64,000 bases of DNA from Doris montereyensis (GCA_037039925.1 JAXRKP010000465.1:160001-224000), one strand, 5' to 3'; positions 29,547-50,560 are shown, numbered from the stretch's first letter. Program-made: numbers and translations. Notes: generated by a model from the letters alone, not told the origin.

Positions 29547-30255
29547 CCTTAATGTATTGTGACAGGACAGGGTTTCTATAGTCTGTTCCAAAATACATGC
29601 GCACACATATCAAACTTTTATTTCTCATCAGCTATGGTACACATTAACGTGAAACTCTGCATGCAGTCTTGGATTTTTAAAAACCTGTGAAAATGAAATA
29701 TGAATTTTTGTATCTCTTACCATTGTTATGCGATCGCAAGTTTATTTGACGTTTTGCAGTATTTTTATTTCAAGCATTAGCAACGCAACTGAAAATTAGA
29801 TTTGAAATGAGTCAAACTCACATTTGAGTTGTCGTCTTCAATTGTCACGTTTTTTTGTGTTGGGTTTCTCTCATACCAAGTGTTAATCACATGCAAGGCG
29901 TGGGTTTGGTGTGTTCACATTATGGTACAATAAGATGAAACATATTTTGTTCAGTAGATGCTGTACTTTTAAACTATGAAATTGTTGTACAGAGTCTCCT
30001 TATTTTTTTTATATACTGTTTTAATAAGCAAACTCTCGAATCAGTTGATTATTCATAGAGCAAAACAATATTTCATAAGGTTCAATGCAATCTGAACCAC
30101 CACTCAAATGCATCTGATGGTTTCAAAGATACAGGCCAATATGTGCGCTTATCTATTTTGATACGGACTATAATTCCCATCGTGTGGATTTTACAACAAT
30201 TTAAACCCGGTCGTGGCATGGAGTCTCCACTTTCATTTGGTCATGCTTTGTGTGA
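29547..30255. other. 3' flank of ASB-like gene
   Basis: Probably includes the 3' UTR by position. No confident polyadenylation signal assigned and no other gene seen. Confidence 0.4.
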
Positions 30256-30261
30256 GGATTT

Positions 30262-30370
30262 TTTCATTGGATAAGAGGATGGTTGACGGGCGTTACTGGT
30301 AGGTCCTACTTCTTTCCTTTCACTCTCACGTTCCTTTCATCATGCTGTTTCCTTATATGATGGATGGCTT
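30262..30370 (+). repeat. Family C repeat
   Basis: ACTGGTAGGTCCTACTTC, then CTTTCATCATGCTGTTTCC; the 3' part is truncated. Confidence 0.65.
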
Positions 30371-30504
30371 AAATCACAGTGAAAAAAACCGTCTAAATCT
30401 CATTGTGTGCAATTCCTGCCCAATTTAGTGTGGTTTTTCTTCAGACACTTGTCCATTGTAATATAGAGAGATTATAAAGGTCTGCATCAGTTCCAGTAGT
30501 AGTA

Positions 30505-30650
30505 TGCGCGGGCGCTGCTGGTAGGTCCTATTTCTTTTGTTTCCTCCTTTCACTTATCTGTCGTCTTGCTGTTTCCTCTTAATTCTCCCTAAGATCACCG
30601 CAAATGGTGGATGGAGGGGGTAAATTTCAATAAAACAAACCAAAGCTGGT
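30505..30650 (+). repeat. Family C repeat
   Basis: GCTGCTGGTAGGTCCTATTT, GTCTTGCTGTTTCCTCTTAA, TAAGATCACCGCAAATGGTG and GGGGTAAATTTCAATAAAAC. Confidence 0.8.
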
Positions 30651-31004
30651 AGTATGGGCTGAATAAAATTGTTTGAGAGAGCGCCGCTATGATAGATCTC
30701 GGTGCTCGTTTTTTTTTCTATTAAGTTCAAACAATTCTTGACATTGCAAATGATTTCTTTATTTGGAATATTCTATTCTTTCTGCATACATGCTCTCCTG
30801 TTCCTTATACATGTGATAGGGCCATCAAGACATCACAAAGTTTCGGTGCTATTTTCTCCTATTTCTAGTTTTGCTCTTTTTTATTGATATTATTACCTTG
30901 TGCGAAATGGAGAGGAGGGTGGGGGGTGGGGGGTGGTCAGTGTATGAGATGAGAGGAAGGTTGTCAGGGGAAATCAAGATCTTCAGTGAGATGGTCCGGC
31001 TATG

Positions 31005-31150
31005 CAAATGTCAAGTGCTGCTGGTAGTAGTGGTAGGTCCTACTTTTTTCTTTGACCCTTTCTCTTATGGTTCATCTTGCTGTTTCCTTTTAGTTTACCT
31101 GGACATCACCACACATGGTAGACAGGGTAAATTTCAATGAAAGAAATCGG
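31005..31150 (+). repeat. Family C repeat
   Basis: GTAGTGGTAGGTCCTACTTT, CATCTTGCTGTTTCCTTTTA, GACATCACCACACATGGTAG and GGGTAAATTTCAATGAAAG. Confidence 0.8.
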
Positions 31151-31489
31151 ACATTTCCCAGTCGATCTAATGTTTACATCCAGATCTAGGGTATGCGTTG
31201 GGTCTGTATCTCTAAAATACTGAGAATGGCAGAAGATTGGGTTAAGGACCAAGCCCGCTTCTTTCATGTAGGAGAGCGCTTTATACACAGGGGAAATAAC
31301 TGAAATAATAGTGAACATGTAAGCTATGGGCCTAAGTAAGTATGTAACTAAAGAGACCTTCAACCTGTGCGAGACTGCCAACACTGATACTGTGTCTGTC
31401 AATGTAGGAAACAAATAGAGAAAATGCTACCGCCCTGCCGGCCTCAGTTTTGACCACATATGTGTTGGCTAGTGAGTTATTTCATGGTT

Positions 31490-31800
31490 TTCAGGGGACT
31501 CGGCAGTCCATAGGCAAGGTGTCGACCTCTCAACCACAGGATTGGGTTTAAACCTAGCAGGTTGAAAAATTTTTTCAGTTAAGCCGTCACCCCTAGTCTA
31601 GGTAGGTGGATTGACACCTAGTCCTATCGGAGACGGACGATAAAAAGGAAGTCCTGCGTGGATCACAGTATTGTGTGCTCATTAAAGACCCCTTGGCTGT
31701 TTACAGGGCAGTCCGGTCAAAATAAAAAATCCTACCAAAACTCAGAGATGACCTTAGTGGTGGATGTGGGTCAAAGATAAAGATCAGATCAAATCTGTGG
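31490..31800 (+). mobile_element. SINE family A
   Basis: Head: CATAGGCAAGGTGTCGACC with box B-like GGGTTTAAACCTAG. Body: GGTAGGTGGATTGACACC, CCTAGTCCTATCGGAGACGG, AAGACCCCTTGGCTGTTTAC and GAGATGACCTTAGTGGTGG. A tail of short ATCAA-like units follows. Confidence 0.85.
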
Positions 31801-32068
31801 TAATGGTACCACAACAGTGAAGAGGAAAACCGTCTGACATGCCGCTTGATGTTATTAATATTTTTGGTCATTTCATCAAATTTGAACTGAATGAACCCTG
31901 CTTTAGTCATGTGACGGATTGGAGAAAGGAGGCAAATGAGCTTCTGATAGACCTTTGTCACATCCATGTCTCGAATTACCTGGTATCAACGATGCAAAAG
32001 CATAAGTTAAATTTATTGCCAAAGCGAAATCAAATATTTTTTTTATATGTAAATAATTTGGAATGGCT

Positions 32069-32335
32069 TTATGTGAAGATACATTGTATGTTATTTACAC
32101 AACACACAAAAAAAATGTGTGTTTCTGCACGGGCGCCATAAGGTGTGCCTGGCATTCCAGTTTCTTTAGAGTAAGGAATATAGACAGTGTAACAGGAGTC
32201 ACTCATTTTGTCTAAGTGAGCAAGTAGCGAAAATTTTCTTGCCCAGGACAAAAATGAAATTCTAGCAGAGCTCGAAACCAGTATATCTGGGTCACAGTGC
32301 AATGCCTTTTAACCACTCGGTTATCTCGTTTCCCT
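32069..32335 (-). mobile_element. tRNA-like SINE, minus strand
   Basis: The minus strand starts GATAACCGAGTGGTTAAAAG (box A) and has GGTTTCGAGCTCTGC (box B-like). The body reaches ATTCTAGCAG-type sequence and a possible A-rich end near 32100. It is unlike families A and B in its body. Confidence 0.6.
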
Positions 32336-32339
32336 TTTA

Positions 32340-32785
32340 TTTATAAAAGATTAACTAAATACAAATGCTTGTCTGATGTCATTATGTTATTTTTAAAATG
32401 TTAACGGTACACTAATAACAGTGCTCTTTTAGATTTTATTTGCTAGCATGCCTATTGCTGATTAGCTTAATTTTACTTGTTGACATTTGTTCACAATTCT
32501 CCTTAGTGAAGGCTCCTAATATTTAATATCTTAAAGTATTTATGATCAGGAAATGAAAATATTATTGTATTGCTTATTTTGCCTTGTCTCCCACATACAC
32601 CCAAACATGTGTGGAGGGGAGAAGAGATGTCTTGTCTGCTTCTAGTCAGATGGCCTTGTGCTATTAAATTTAAAGACTAGAGCTTATCAATTTTACACAG
32701 GCAAGAAATAAATTCTGTTGATTTTTGACATTTGAATTGTTTTACATATGGCTGTCTTGAATCAACATTTTAAGAGTTAATGTCA
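32340..32785. other. Unannotated DNA
   Basis: AT-rich, nothing recognised. Confidence 0.4.
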
Positions 32786-32789
32786 CTTT

Positions 32790-33110
32790 AACTCTCTGAG
32801 TGCCAATTAGCGATCTATCACTATCAGTGCTTTCGCTAGGTTGTTCTATGTCAAACATCAATGTATAGGTTTTGGGGGCGTTTCCTCACGATTTTTGTTT
32901 CGTACACTAATACAAATACTATTAGAATTGTGATGAAACGCCCACAACCGATTCATCGGCGTTTGGCATAGAACAGCCTGCAGGAGCACCTATAGATTGG
33001 CGATTGGCACTCAATGCTTAGCAAAGTTATATATATGCCTCTGAAGTATATCTCTCTTGCGGGGGATAGAATTAATTTTGCATGGGCAATAACCTTTTTG
33101 GCACTCAAAA
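32790..33110. mobile_element. Foldback (MITE-like) element
   Basis: The left arm GAGTGCCAATTAGCGATCTAT...TGTTCTATGTCAAAC...GGGCGTTTCCTCACGAT pairs with the right arm, whose reverse complement reads GAGTGCCAATCGCCAATCTAT...CTGTTCTATGCCAAAC...GGGCGTTTCATCACA. Each arm is about 95 bp with a centre of about 30 bp. A second GGCACTCAAAAAGTTAG at about 33093 also matches the left end (AACTCTCTGAGTGCC). The left end abuts TTAA, a piggyBac-type target, but the right end reads GTTAG. Confidence 0.75.
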
Positions 33111-33732
33111 AGTTAGGAAAAAGAGAACCATAGGCAATATTTCCCTTAGATTTGAATTCGAGGTATTTTTGTTGGTTTAGAAAATTACATGTGTATTGTG
33201 AGGAAATACATTTGACCTTTCTATATAGTTTTGTTCCTTGTTGGTGTGATTAAATTTTAATTCTATTTCATTTCTCTGTATACAGAGATTGGCGTTTAAT
33301 CCAATGTTGACATTGCAGGATGCAATTATTATTGTTCTTATGTTGACTAGTGTACACATGTTTATAGCGACTACCTGTTCAGTATTAAATTTCCTTGTGA
33401 TTCTCATGATGCTTTTCCGTCTAAAGGGACTTGTACAATATACTCAAACAATCCCTCAAATCAGAATACATTACATTTTGTGTGATGGATTATTTTATTT
33501 TAATGTATTATTGCAATTTTTTAAAACCCCCACCCCCTTCCTTTCCTTTTGTGCCTTTCTGCCCATGCCTTGTTTTTTTACACCTCTTCTGCACAATAAC
33601 ATTTGTGGGAAGAACATTGTTTGTATTTTATTTGTGAAATAAACTTTGCCACGCAATTACTTTTTGATTTGGGTTGGTTTGTTTTGGTTTGTTTCGATAC
33701 TTAATTTCTTGCTCATATATTATTATGATTGT
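33111..33732. other. Unannotated DNA
   Basis: A 117-codon frame at 33289-33642 is AT-rich and hydrophobic with no recognised family; it is not called. Confidence 0.4.
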
Positions 33733-33995
33733 GTGGGGTCGGTGGCAAGTGGTTAAGGGCTGCACTTGGGATCATTAGGTTCCGTGTTTGAATCTTGGCA
33801 GAGCTAGGCCCAACGTGTTCCTTGAGAAACGCTTAACACACATTTACCACTAGTTTGGGAGTAAAAACCTGCGCCAGCCTAAGGCCCTACCCAGGAGGTG
33901 AATATCATTATCTGTTCCACTTCATGCTATAGAGAGCAGGATAATTTTTGGCTATTGGCCAAAACGGCATTGAATTTGAAGGAGCTTTACTTAAA
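33733..33995 (+). mobile_element. SINE family B, unexpanded copy
   Basis: Head GGTGGCAAGTGGTTAAGG with box B-like GTGTTTGAATCTTGGC. Then one copy of TTTGGGAGTAAAAACCTGCG, followed by AGGAGGTGAATATCATTATC, TGTTCCACTTCATGCTATAG and GGAGCTTTAC. This is the reference for what the copy at 27690 looked like before tandem growth. Confidence 0.85.
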
Positions 33996-34472
33996 AAAAT
34001 ATGATTGTGTAATGAAATACATTACGTATAAATAATATGTTGAAATGAAAATCAAAGAATAGATGAGTTTGTTGTAATGACAATCTAAAATTTATGTTTG
34101 ACCTTCTCTTGCTTCCTTCATTATTTCTTCAGTCATTTGGTTTGTACGTTTTTATGCTTTTTAGCAGGCTCCAGTTTTAGCAGTCTAGATTTCAATGCCC
34201 TATTGGCACTCTTGTAGAGGTGGTTGGTTGGCTGGGAGTTGCTAGTAGGTCCAGCTTCTTTCCTTTCCTTTTCTACCGTATTTTGTGAACTGAATAGTAC
34301 CGAATTTCCTCTGTGGTTTCCTCTTTATATTCGGAAGAATTTTTTCGCTTTTATGTCCATAGCTAATACCTGCAAGCAGCAAATAATTTTAAGCTGCCCT
34401 CCCCTCATTCTTATATCATTATGAAACATATTAATTTACCTGAAATAACTCTGTTTTAGGCTTATTTTGTTA

Positions 34473-34474
34473 CA

Positions 34475-34505
<31 letters not shown>

Positions 34506-34547
34506 TCTCTCTCTCTCCTCCCTCTCTTTCTCTCTCTCTCTCTCTTC

Positions 34548-34620
<73 letters not shown>

Positions 34621-34662
34621 TCTGTGTCTTGCTATGTCTGTCTGTCTGTGTCTGTCTCTGTA

Positions 34663-34748
<86 letters not shown>
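34473..34748. repeat. Compound (CT)n / TCTG / (AT)n microsatellite
   Basis: Interrupted (CT)n at 34473-34615, a TCTG-rich link at 34620-34662, then (AT)n at 34665-34748. Confidence 0.97.
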
Positions 34749-34756
<8 letters not shown>

Positions 34757-34979
34757 TGAAATTTATCCACATGTAAACACATGCATCTGTAAAGCCGTTG
34801 TGGTGAAACTGTAGTGTTGTGACTTTGTAACCACGACAACACTTATTCAAAACCCTGTTACTAGTTGGCTAGGTAACTTTTCACAGCCATGTGCTTCAGG
34901 AAAGGAAGACTACTCCACTCTGCTTTTCTTATTTGACTCAGGCCTAAATGAGAACCAGCTGTAAGTAGAGAAATATCTT

Positions 34980-35078
34980 GTCACACAATGTCAGAGAGAG
35001 ACAGAGAGAAAATGAGAGAGGCAAAGTGAGAGATAATGTGACAGACAGGCAGGTAGGCAGGCAGACAGTAAGGCAGCT

Positions 35079-35169
<91 letters not shown>

Positions 35170-35244
35170 ACACACACACACACACACACAAAGTGACATA
35201 GACAGGCAGGCAGGCAGACAGTCAGCTAACACTAACACACACAC

Positions 35245-35280
<36 letters not shown>

Positions 35281-35344
35281 ACACACACAAAGATAGACAC
35301 ACACAAGTGACATAGAGAGAGAGAGGCAAGGCAGACAGTCAGCT

Positions 35345-35420
<76 letters not shown>
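34980..35420. repeat. GA-rich triplicated block
   Basis: Three imperfect units, each with GGCAGGCAGACAGTNAGNCAGCTAAC-type sequence followed by (GA)n (35078-35166, 35242-35276, 35347-35418) and, in the first two, (CA)n. A microsatellite was apparently duplicated together with its flank. Confidence 0.9.
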
Positions 35421-35421
<1 letters not shown>

Positions 35422-37835
35422 ATTTCACGGGTAAGGAAGAAATACATTATACGCTTACATGATGTAGGCCTACGTTGAAATGTCATTGCTTTCAAACAGT
35501 ACTGAAAAAAGTAGAAACAGATACATTTTTTTATAGTATGATAGTGACACCTCCATCTGTGCTACTGCTCCGTGACTAATCTATAACAGTTAAGGACTAT
35601 TAGGAGATTCTAGGAGATATTCCAGGAGATTTTTAAAAACAATTGAATACTGAAACAATATTAGGGGTTTTTAATTGTTTTATAGGCGATAAGGCGTAGA
35701 AGATAAAATCAAACATCAACGCCTTTATTAATAGCCATAAGAATGTTATGCTGTTAGTGATGAGTTGAAAGTTTAGGAAGAAATGAAGAAAAGCAGGATG
35801 TTCTAGGAGACTTAAGGAGATTCTTTAAAAAAAAAAAAGAGATTTTAGAAATGAATTATTTCTTAATTGCTGCCAGTACTGATCACCGAGTTGCTCTATC
35901 AGAACTCTCGACTCATTTTACTAGAAAAATACGGAGCATCACTTTGACATTTTGATACTGCCAAGGGAAATTACTACCACTACCATAGGTAGTAAACGCT
36001 CTGCCATCTCTCGACTGTCGACTGTTTTTTCTCTTTCTCTCCAGGATCTCTTTGTAAACAGAAATTTTGTTGAAGCGAGGATTCGTGTCTAGTATGGTCT
36101 AGATTCAGCTAGATCTAGATCTATCCAAATTCAAATCCATCGCTATAGTTGGAAAAGTAAGTGTTTGATTAACGCGTGCACTTGCATGATCACTGGATGA
36201 TTGCTGGTTAGCTCTAGTCAAATGAAATATAGGCCTAGTCTATCTAGATCTAGATCTAGATCTAATTAAAATCGCACCTTAGCACCATGAACATTTTACA
36301 CCAAATACATTTACAATACCTTAGTATTTTAACTCAATGATATCGATATGGATACTCCTCCTCACCACCCTTGAGTACGTCAGAGGAAATGTGTTACCAA
36401 GTCTCTCCCTATTATTACTCCTGAATATCACCATTGACCATCTAGACACGATAGTGATGCTAAAGCAGGAGTAATAAATAATAGGAGAGGACTTGGAAAC
36501 ACGTGAGCAAGGCTTCTGTTTTTTGTTTCTGTTACTAGTGTCCCCATGAGGCTCTCCACACTCTCCCCATGAAGATAGTAAAAGTGAGAATGAACTGATG
36601 AGGTCCATATTCTTCTTCTTAAGTATAATTCTCCGCCATCAGGAAACAAGGCAGAAGCAAAGAGTATTTAATATCATCTTTCAAGACGCTTCTGTTTCTT
36701 AAACCAAGAACCGCTGGCGGTGTTACAGTGAGGGGTTTCCCCAGCCATTTGCATGAAATGAGTGTTATGCAAGGGTGAAATAGGATTTTGATTTAGTTTG
36801 AAAATGATTCCACATTTACAGATCATAAGAGACCTATAAAACATGTATTTTCTGAAAATTGATAGAATGAAAAATTCATATGGCAGGTTTCACAAAATGG
36901 TCCATCCCCATTTCCCTCTTTTGTCAAAATGTATGTTATATTTCTTACAAGTATTATACCATGTTAAAACTTAGACCTGAGGATCCCAGATATATGACTT
37001 TAACTTTAAGAGATAGCAAAGGACTGTGAGGCGAGTAAATTAGCTTTTAAAAGTCATGGTTTTCCAGTCAAGGGGCATAACTGAAAATTCTTGGTCCCAT
37101 GCCAGTGACGTGCAGTGTTACACGGCACTGCCCGGGTCTGTAGATCGAGGTTTTCCTAGCGTTTATTTAGGGACTCAACGCTTGGGCATCTGGTTTGGAG
37201 AGTTCCCTGACTTTTCCCTAGTTATCAATAAGATGTGAAATCACAAAACACACACATTGAAAGAAAATTTCACAATATTATGTTTTTTATTATATCTGCG
37301 ATGTCAAAGCTATACATGGACCAAATGTTAAGAAGATTCATCAATTGGACTTTGAGAAAGATTCATTGAAGAGTTCAAGTTATCATTGGGTCCTATTTTT
37401 GTGAAACCTACCATATGAGGTGTTGAAAAAAAGAAACTTAAACTTTTGTTCAGTAAGATTTTAATACAACTACAATAGCAGTGATCGTTATGTAATCAAC
37501 CTAGGCTTGCATGAAGCGTGTTGAATGGAAACGTCACATTGACAAACGATGTACTTAAAACCACCTGAGAAGCTACGAGCTTAGAATAAGTTGTAATCTC
37601 ATTGACTGTTGTTAAACCATGAACTTAGAGGTCAAACTATGTCATACATTTTAGAAATTGGAAACTTCCATTCAAGAAACCTGAGGCTAGGTGCATGGCC
37701 TTAAATATCTAATAGGGCCTACATGCTTCCTTTGCCAAAGAGGTTGGCCCCTAAATTTATGGCCAGCGCGCTTCCTGGTCAAACGGTAACATAGGGCTGG
37801 TGCTCTTCTTGGGTTAATGCAGGGGCTTGCAAGCT
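35421..37835. other. Unannotated DNA
   Basis: About 2.4 kb without a supported gene. GGAGATTCTAGGAGATAT-type short repeats occur near 35600-35640 and 35800. An AGATCT cluster lies at 36100-36260. Confidence 0.45.
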
Positions 37836-37837
37836 AT

Positions 37838-38165
37838 TAAAAGAAGTGATTTTTTAAAGTTCACTGCAAGCTGTTAAAATAGCCGACTTTTCCACTCCAC
37901 AGCAAACTGTTAAAATTACATGCTGTTCAAATAACTGATTTTTCCATTGCGCAGAAGACGGTTTAAGTTAACTGATTTTTTCCATTGGACAAACAGCCGT
38001 TAAAACAACTGATTTTTCCATTGCAAATAGGCTGTTGTTAGAATAAATGGTTTTCCCATGCAGCAAGATGTTACAGGCCTCGTAGTCTCCTCAAATCTCC
38101 TTAAAAAGTTCTCTCCTCAAATCTCCTCAAAAAAAAAATCTCTCCCCATATGTCCTCAAATTTGA
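37838..38165. repeat. Degenerate short tandem repeats
   Basis: Several imperfect copies of CTGTTAAAATAACTGATTTTT-like units with TTCCATTG to about 38055. Then CTCCTCAAATCTCCTTAAAA-type units follow to 38165. Confidence 0.65.
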
Positions 38166-38394
38166 GAAAAATTGTCTCAAATGTCCTTTATGTTCGTGGA
38201 ATGAGTATGGGATGCTGCTTTCCCGCGCACACTCATCCGCCTCGCGAACACTGTTGTTGTAAACCTCGTTAACTCTACGAATGGCATTGTTAATGGCGGT
38301 TGTTTTGGCCAGAATTGAGTTTCTTCATGATATGGTGGTGTCCCTGTCCATTTGAGGTTTTTTTCATTCAATTTTACCGTGTTCACCATATGCA

Positions 38395-38495
38395 TTGATC
38401 TCAGGGTGAACTAAGTGGAAACAGCAAGATGAAATGGAAATGAAAGAAGTAGAACCTACCAGTACCACCCGCCTACCGCCCACAATTGGACTTGA
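38395..38495 (-). repeat. Family C repeat, minus strand
   Basis: The plus strand shows TCTCAGGGTGAACTAAGTGG, AACAGCAAGATGAAATGG and GTAGAACCTACCAGTACC, the reverse of the family blocks. The 3' tail is missing. Confidence 0.75.
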
Positions 38496-39079
38496 GTCTC
38501 AGATATTATGAGTGAGTAGCTTCACTTCCTTGGTAAAGTTCAAGTCAAGCTCGGAACTTTCTACGAAGTGTGTGAAAAGCGTTAAAAGTAACGCGACCTT
38601 GAAGATAAAAATCAATACTTAATGAAGTATTAGAAGCAGAAGGCCGACCTGTAATAATATTTAACACATTGCTGTTGTACAGGTGCCAGCATTGATCAGG
38701 ATGCTCTTTACTTAAGTCTTGTGTTGTATGTGAGTGTGTGTAATGTTAATGTATATATATCATTGTATGTGTCTGAGAGAGAAAGAGAGAGATTGCGTCT
38801 TTCTTATAATAGGCCTAGTTGGTGTCAAAGAAAGCGCACAGTGGGACTTTCAGGCATGTACTGGCTTTAATGACTTGAACTATAGGGAAAGCAAATATAT
38901 AATAAAGGTAGAACCAATCATAAATGAGGCAAAATACAACCCCAAAAAACAAAAACATGTGTAATTACCCTTGAATCGGTGTGTGTTGTGCCCGAGGTAA
39001 GGGAAGAAGAGGAGGACAAGAACACTCAGTGACTGTGCTCTCACCGATCTGTCGCAAATCGCCAAGCGCCCTTCCCCTT

Positions 39080-39227
<148 letters not shown>

Positions 39228-40513
39228 ATTTCTGTCAGGTCTTGCAAATAATGCTGTAATACCAACTCTTTACCATACTGCATGAGATTTCCCCATCTCT
39301 CGTAACAGGCGCTCAGATTAAATTTTTTTTCGAAATGATTACGGCAACTCCGGAATATGATAGCACAATCCAATCTATATCCATGTGAACAAATCGTGGA
39401 TCTATATCAATCTATGTGAACAAATCGTGATGCACTAATCCAATCTATATCCGGGTGAACAAATGTGGATGCACAGTCCTTTATTCAGAAATAAAACCTG
39501 CGGAAACAACAATGACGATTGACACCTCAATTGTAACAACTAGGCTTATTGCTAGCCGAGTCTATCGGAGAGAAAAACAACTGCCGGTGCTGTGACATTG
39601 GATAGTTTTAGAAGCACTGTATTATGGTACATTCATTAGGTATTGATGCCACATGACCCTCTGATTTACAATGAATATAGGAGCACTTAAATGCTCTTTA
39701 TCACTGGCTTGCTATAATCAGTGAGCAGTACACAATGTAAGTGGCGTCAGTTGCCTAGTGGTTAGGTTGCCAGGCCTTAAAGTGTGAGATATAGACAAAC
39801 AGCAAAAAATCTGACGTGGTCAGGGCAGACGAGACTACATTAAGCATATAATATAATTTTTATGATTATATATAATATATATATATATGCATCATATTGC
39901 AAGATGTATTACTATCTCAAAATCAAGTGTTTTGAATTATCTTTCTGTAATTATGTCAGTAAATGCTCTTTTTTTTCTTTGCCAGAAAAACAAGGAAACA
40001 AGATTGGCTTTTGCTTAGAGAAATAATGATGTTCATAAGAAATGAAAGAAAAACACTGTCTTCTAAAGAAATTTCTGTTTCACCTTTGAGAGATTTCTTT
40101 AACTTTGAGTAAAGATGACTGAAACAATATTGATCACATCAACGAATAACAATTACTCAACAACAAATAAAGCCCAACTGATTTGCAGACACGTAAAAAA
40201 CCCAACCCATCCCAACCCAGCAATCGTATCCAGAAACTCACAGAAGCTTACAGAATTTGAATCAATGGATTATTGGTGAAAGCATTATTGTCTTTACTGC
40301 TGCTTTATTTTTAATTGTATTTTACACACCAAGTACACATATACATATATATGTTACATTTCATTTGAGATAATTAAAACAAATAAAGACATATATTTTC
40401 ATCCTGAAACAGAGTTTGCTTCATCGAAGCATTTTGTTATGGAATCTCACCGGTTAGATTCATCAGAAAATGACGTGACGATAAGCATAAAAACAATGCT
40501 GTCATGCTGACAG
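39228..40513. other. Unannotated DNA upstream of the zinc-finger exon
   Basis: Contains a diverged direct repeat (CAATCTATATCC.TGTGAACAAATCGTGG, 39370-39470). At 39743-39800 there is a SINE-B-like head fragment (TTGCCTAGTGGTTAGGTTGC). The zinc-finger gene's 5' exons are not recognised here. Confidence 0.4.
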
Positions 40514-48698
<8,185 letters not shown>

Positions 48699-49164
48699 GT
48701 TGCCACTGGTGGTGGTAGGCATTGATATTGATATGTGTATGTGTGTGTGTGTGTGCCTGTATTCTTCTGTGCAAAAGACTTGAGCGCTTGCCATAAGCGT
48801 CATTTTTGTCATCGGGTCAATTTAAAGAATTAACCATTTTTCGCAATTTTCATTGTTCGCTTGCCATCTTTAATGTAATGGATTGGGTGTCGCACTGACA
48901 TAGTCCTGACACTGACACCCAGCAGTCATGCAGGGACTATTTCCTTGGTATTTCAGTTTAGGGTATAATATTATTTACATGCTATTGCTAACCTCTTGTA
49001 GATCCTTGCACTGCACGATGTTTGGAGGTGCTCCTACTTTTTTTTTTTCCGTTGGTGATTTTTACTTCTACCGTCTGAAGCGCTTCCTTTCAGTTCACCT
49101 TGTGGCTGTTTGGTGGCAGTTTCAAGCAGGTCAAAGCCTAGACTTTCAAGGTCTTACATTAGAC
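48699..49164. other. 3' flank of zinc-finger gene
   Basis: Short (GT)n near 48737. A weak family C similarity (GGTGCTCCTACTTTT) lies at about 49028. No gene. Confidence 0.4.
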
Positions 49165-49590
49165 AAGGTATGATTTAATTTGTTTTATTCGTACCGCCTT
49201 GTAAACAGAAAGCCAAGGAAGGGATCTTTTGGATCGCCTTGTAAACAGAAAGCCAAGGAAGGAATCTTTTGTTTTATTCGGACCGCCTTGTAAACAGAAA
49301 GCCAAGGAAGGGATCTTTTGTTTTATTGCATTCGCCTTGTAAACAGAAAGCCAAGGAAGGGATCTTTTGTTTTATTGCACCGCCTTGTAAACAGAAAGCC
49401 AAGGAAGGGATCTTTGACACGCACACAGTGTTCGTGATCTGCACAACTAGGTGTCGATCCACCGGGGTCGGTGGTTTTGGTTTACTCGGAAAAACTCGAG
49501 AAAATATTTCAGCCGTCGGGGCTTGAACCCACAACCGTTTGGTTGAGAGGCCATCGCCTACCTCTGAACTACCAGCCCTCTCCCCCTCCC
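49165..49590 (-). mobile_element. SINE family A, minus strand, with internal tandem expansion
   Basis: The tRNA-like head lies at 49510-49580 (plus strand GGGGCTTGAACCCACAACC and CTCTGAACTACCAGCCC). The body has CTAGGTGTCGATCCACC. The 3' segment CGCCTTGTAAACAGAAAGCC plus AAGGAAGGGATCTTT is repeated about five times (49185-49410, period about 45-55). Elsewhere in the family this segment occurs once. Confidence 0.85.
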
Positions 49591-49777
49591 CCATCTTTTC
49601 CTGGCACCCCAGAGGGGCTAAAGCAGTTTCTCTGTCATGAGGACTGTAGCGAATGTAAATGAAGGGAAAATATAAAAACTTCCACTTTACTTCCAGGACT
49701 TGTCATGACAAAAAAAAGTTTTTAAATCATCTGAATAGATCCATGGATTGAAATGTGTCTGGGATGGTCAACATTGT

Positions 49778-49784
<7 letters not shown>

Positions 49785-49854
<70 letters not shown>
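49785..49854. repeat. (ATT)n microsatellite
   Basis: About 23 ATT units. Confidence 0.97.
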
Positions 49855-50249
49855 GTTATCTCTTGCCACTGGAACTCCCCATGCTCTTTGTAGAAGGAAT
49901 ATTCAGTACAGAAAGGCAAAGGCCCAAAACCATACCGCTCATAAATTTGTTATTTAAGAAATGCACTCTATTCTATGTAGGTGAAAGGTGAAACTGAATT
50001 TTTGATATCTATCTGGTATACATCATCTAGGGTTGTGCATGTTCTATAGAATATAGTGTCATAGTAATAGAAAATGAATATTTCTGGAATAGTGAGAATT
50101 TTTTATTTTTTTTTCATTGTTGATCTTTGGTGCTCCGAATGTGTTTCAGTTTCACTTTGCATTCACTCTTTGTTATTATTATTAGTCATTTATGAATTGC
50201 AATTAGCTGCAACTTGGGATGAGGGCATGGGTGTTAATTTTTTAAATTT

Positions 50250-50560
50250 GATTTGATGTACCCACATCCACAACTAAAGTTATCTCAAGGTTCTCGTTAG
50301 AATTTAACATTTTGCCCGGACTGCCCTGTTAACAGCCAAAGGATCTTTAACGTGCACAGAGTGTTGTAATCTGCACGCAGGACCTCCGTTTCAATGTCCG
50401 TCTCCAATAGGACTAAGTGTCGATCCACCTACCTAGACCAGGGGGGTTTTTTGCTTGAAAAAACTCTAGAAAAGTTTCAACTGTTGGTAGGGCTTGAACC
50501 CACGACCTTTGGGTTGAGAGGCTGATACCTTGCCTCTGGACCACTGGGGTAATGGGGGGG
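50250..50560 (-). mobile_element. SINE family A, minus strand
   Basis: The plus strand shows CCCACATCCACAACTAAAGT, CTGCCCTGTTAACAGCCAAA, GGACTAAGTGTCGATCCACC and GGGCTTGAACCCACGACCTT. This is the complete reverse order of the family, including the head at 50480-50545. Confidence 0.87.

Noticed and set aside
33289..33642. 117-codon hydrophobic frame with possible membrane segments
   Set aside because: AT-rich DNA gives such frames by chance; no splice context, family or second-frame difference supports it.
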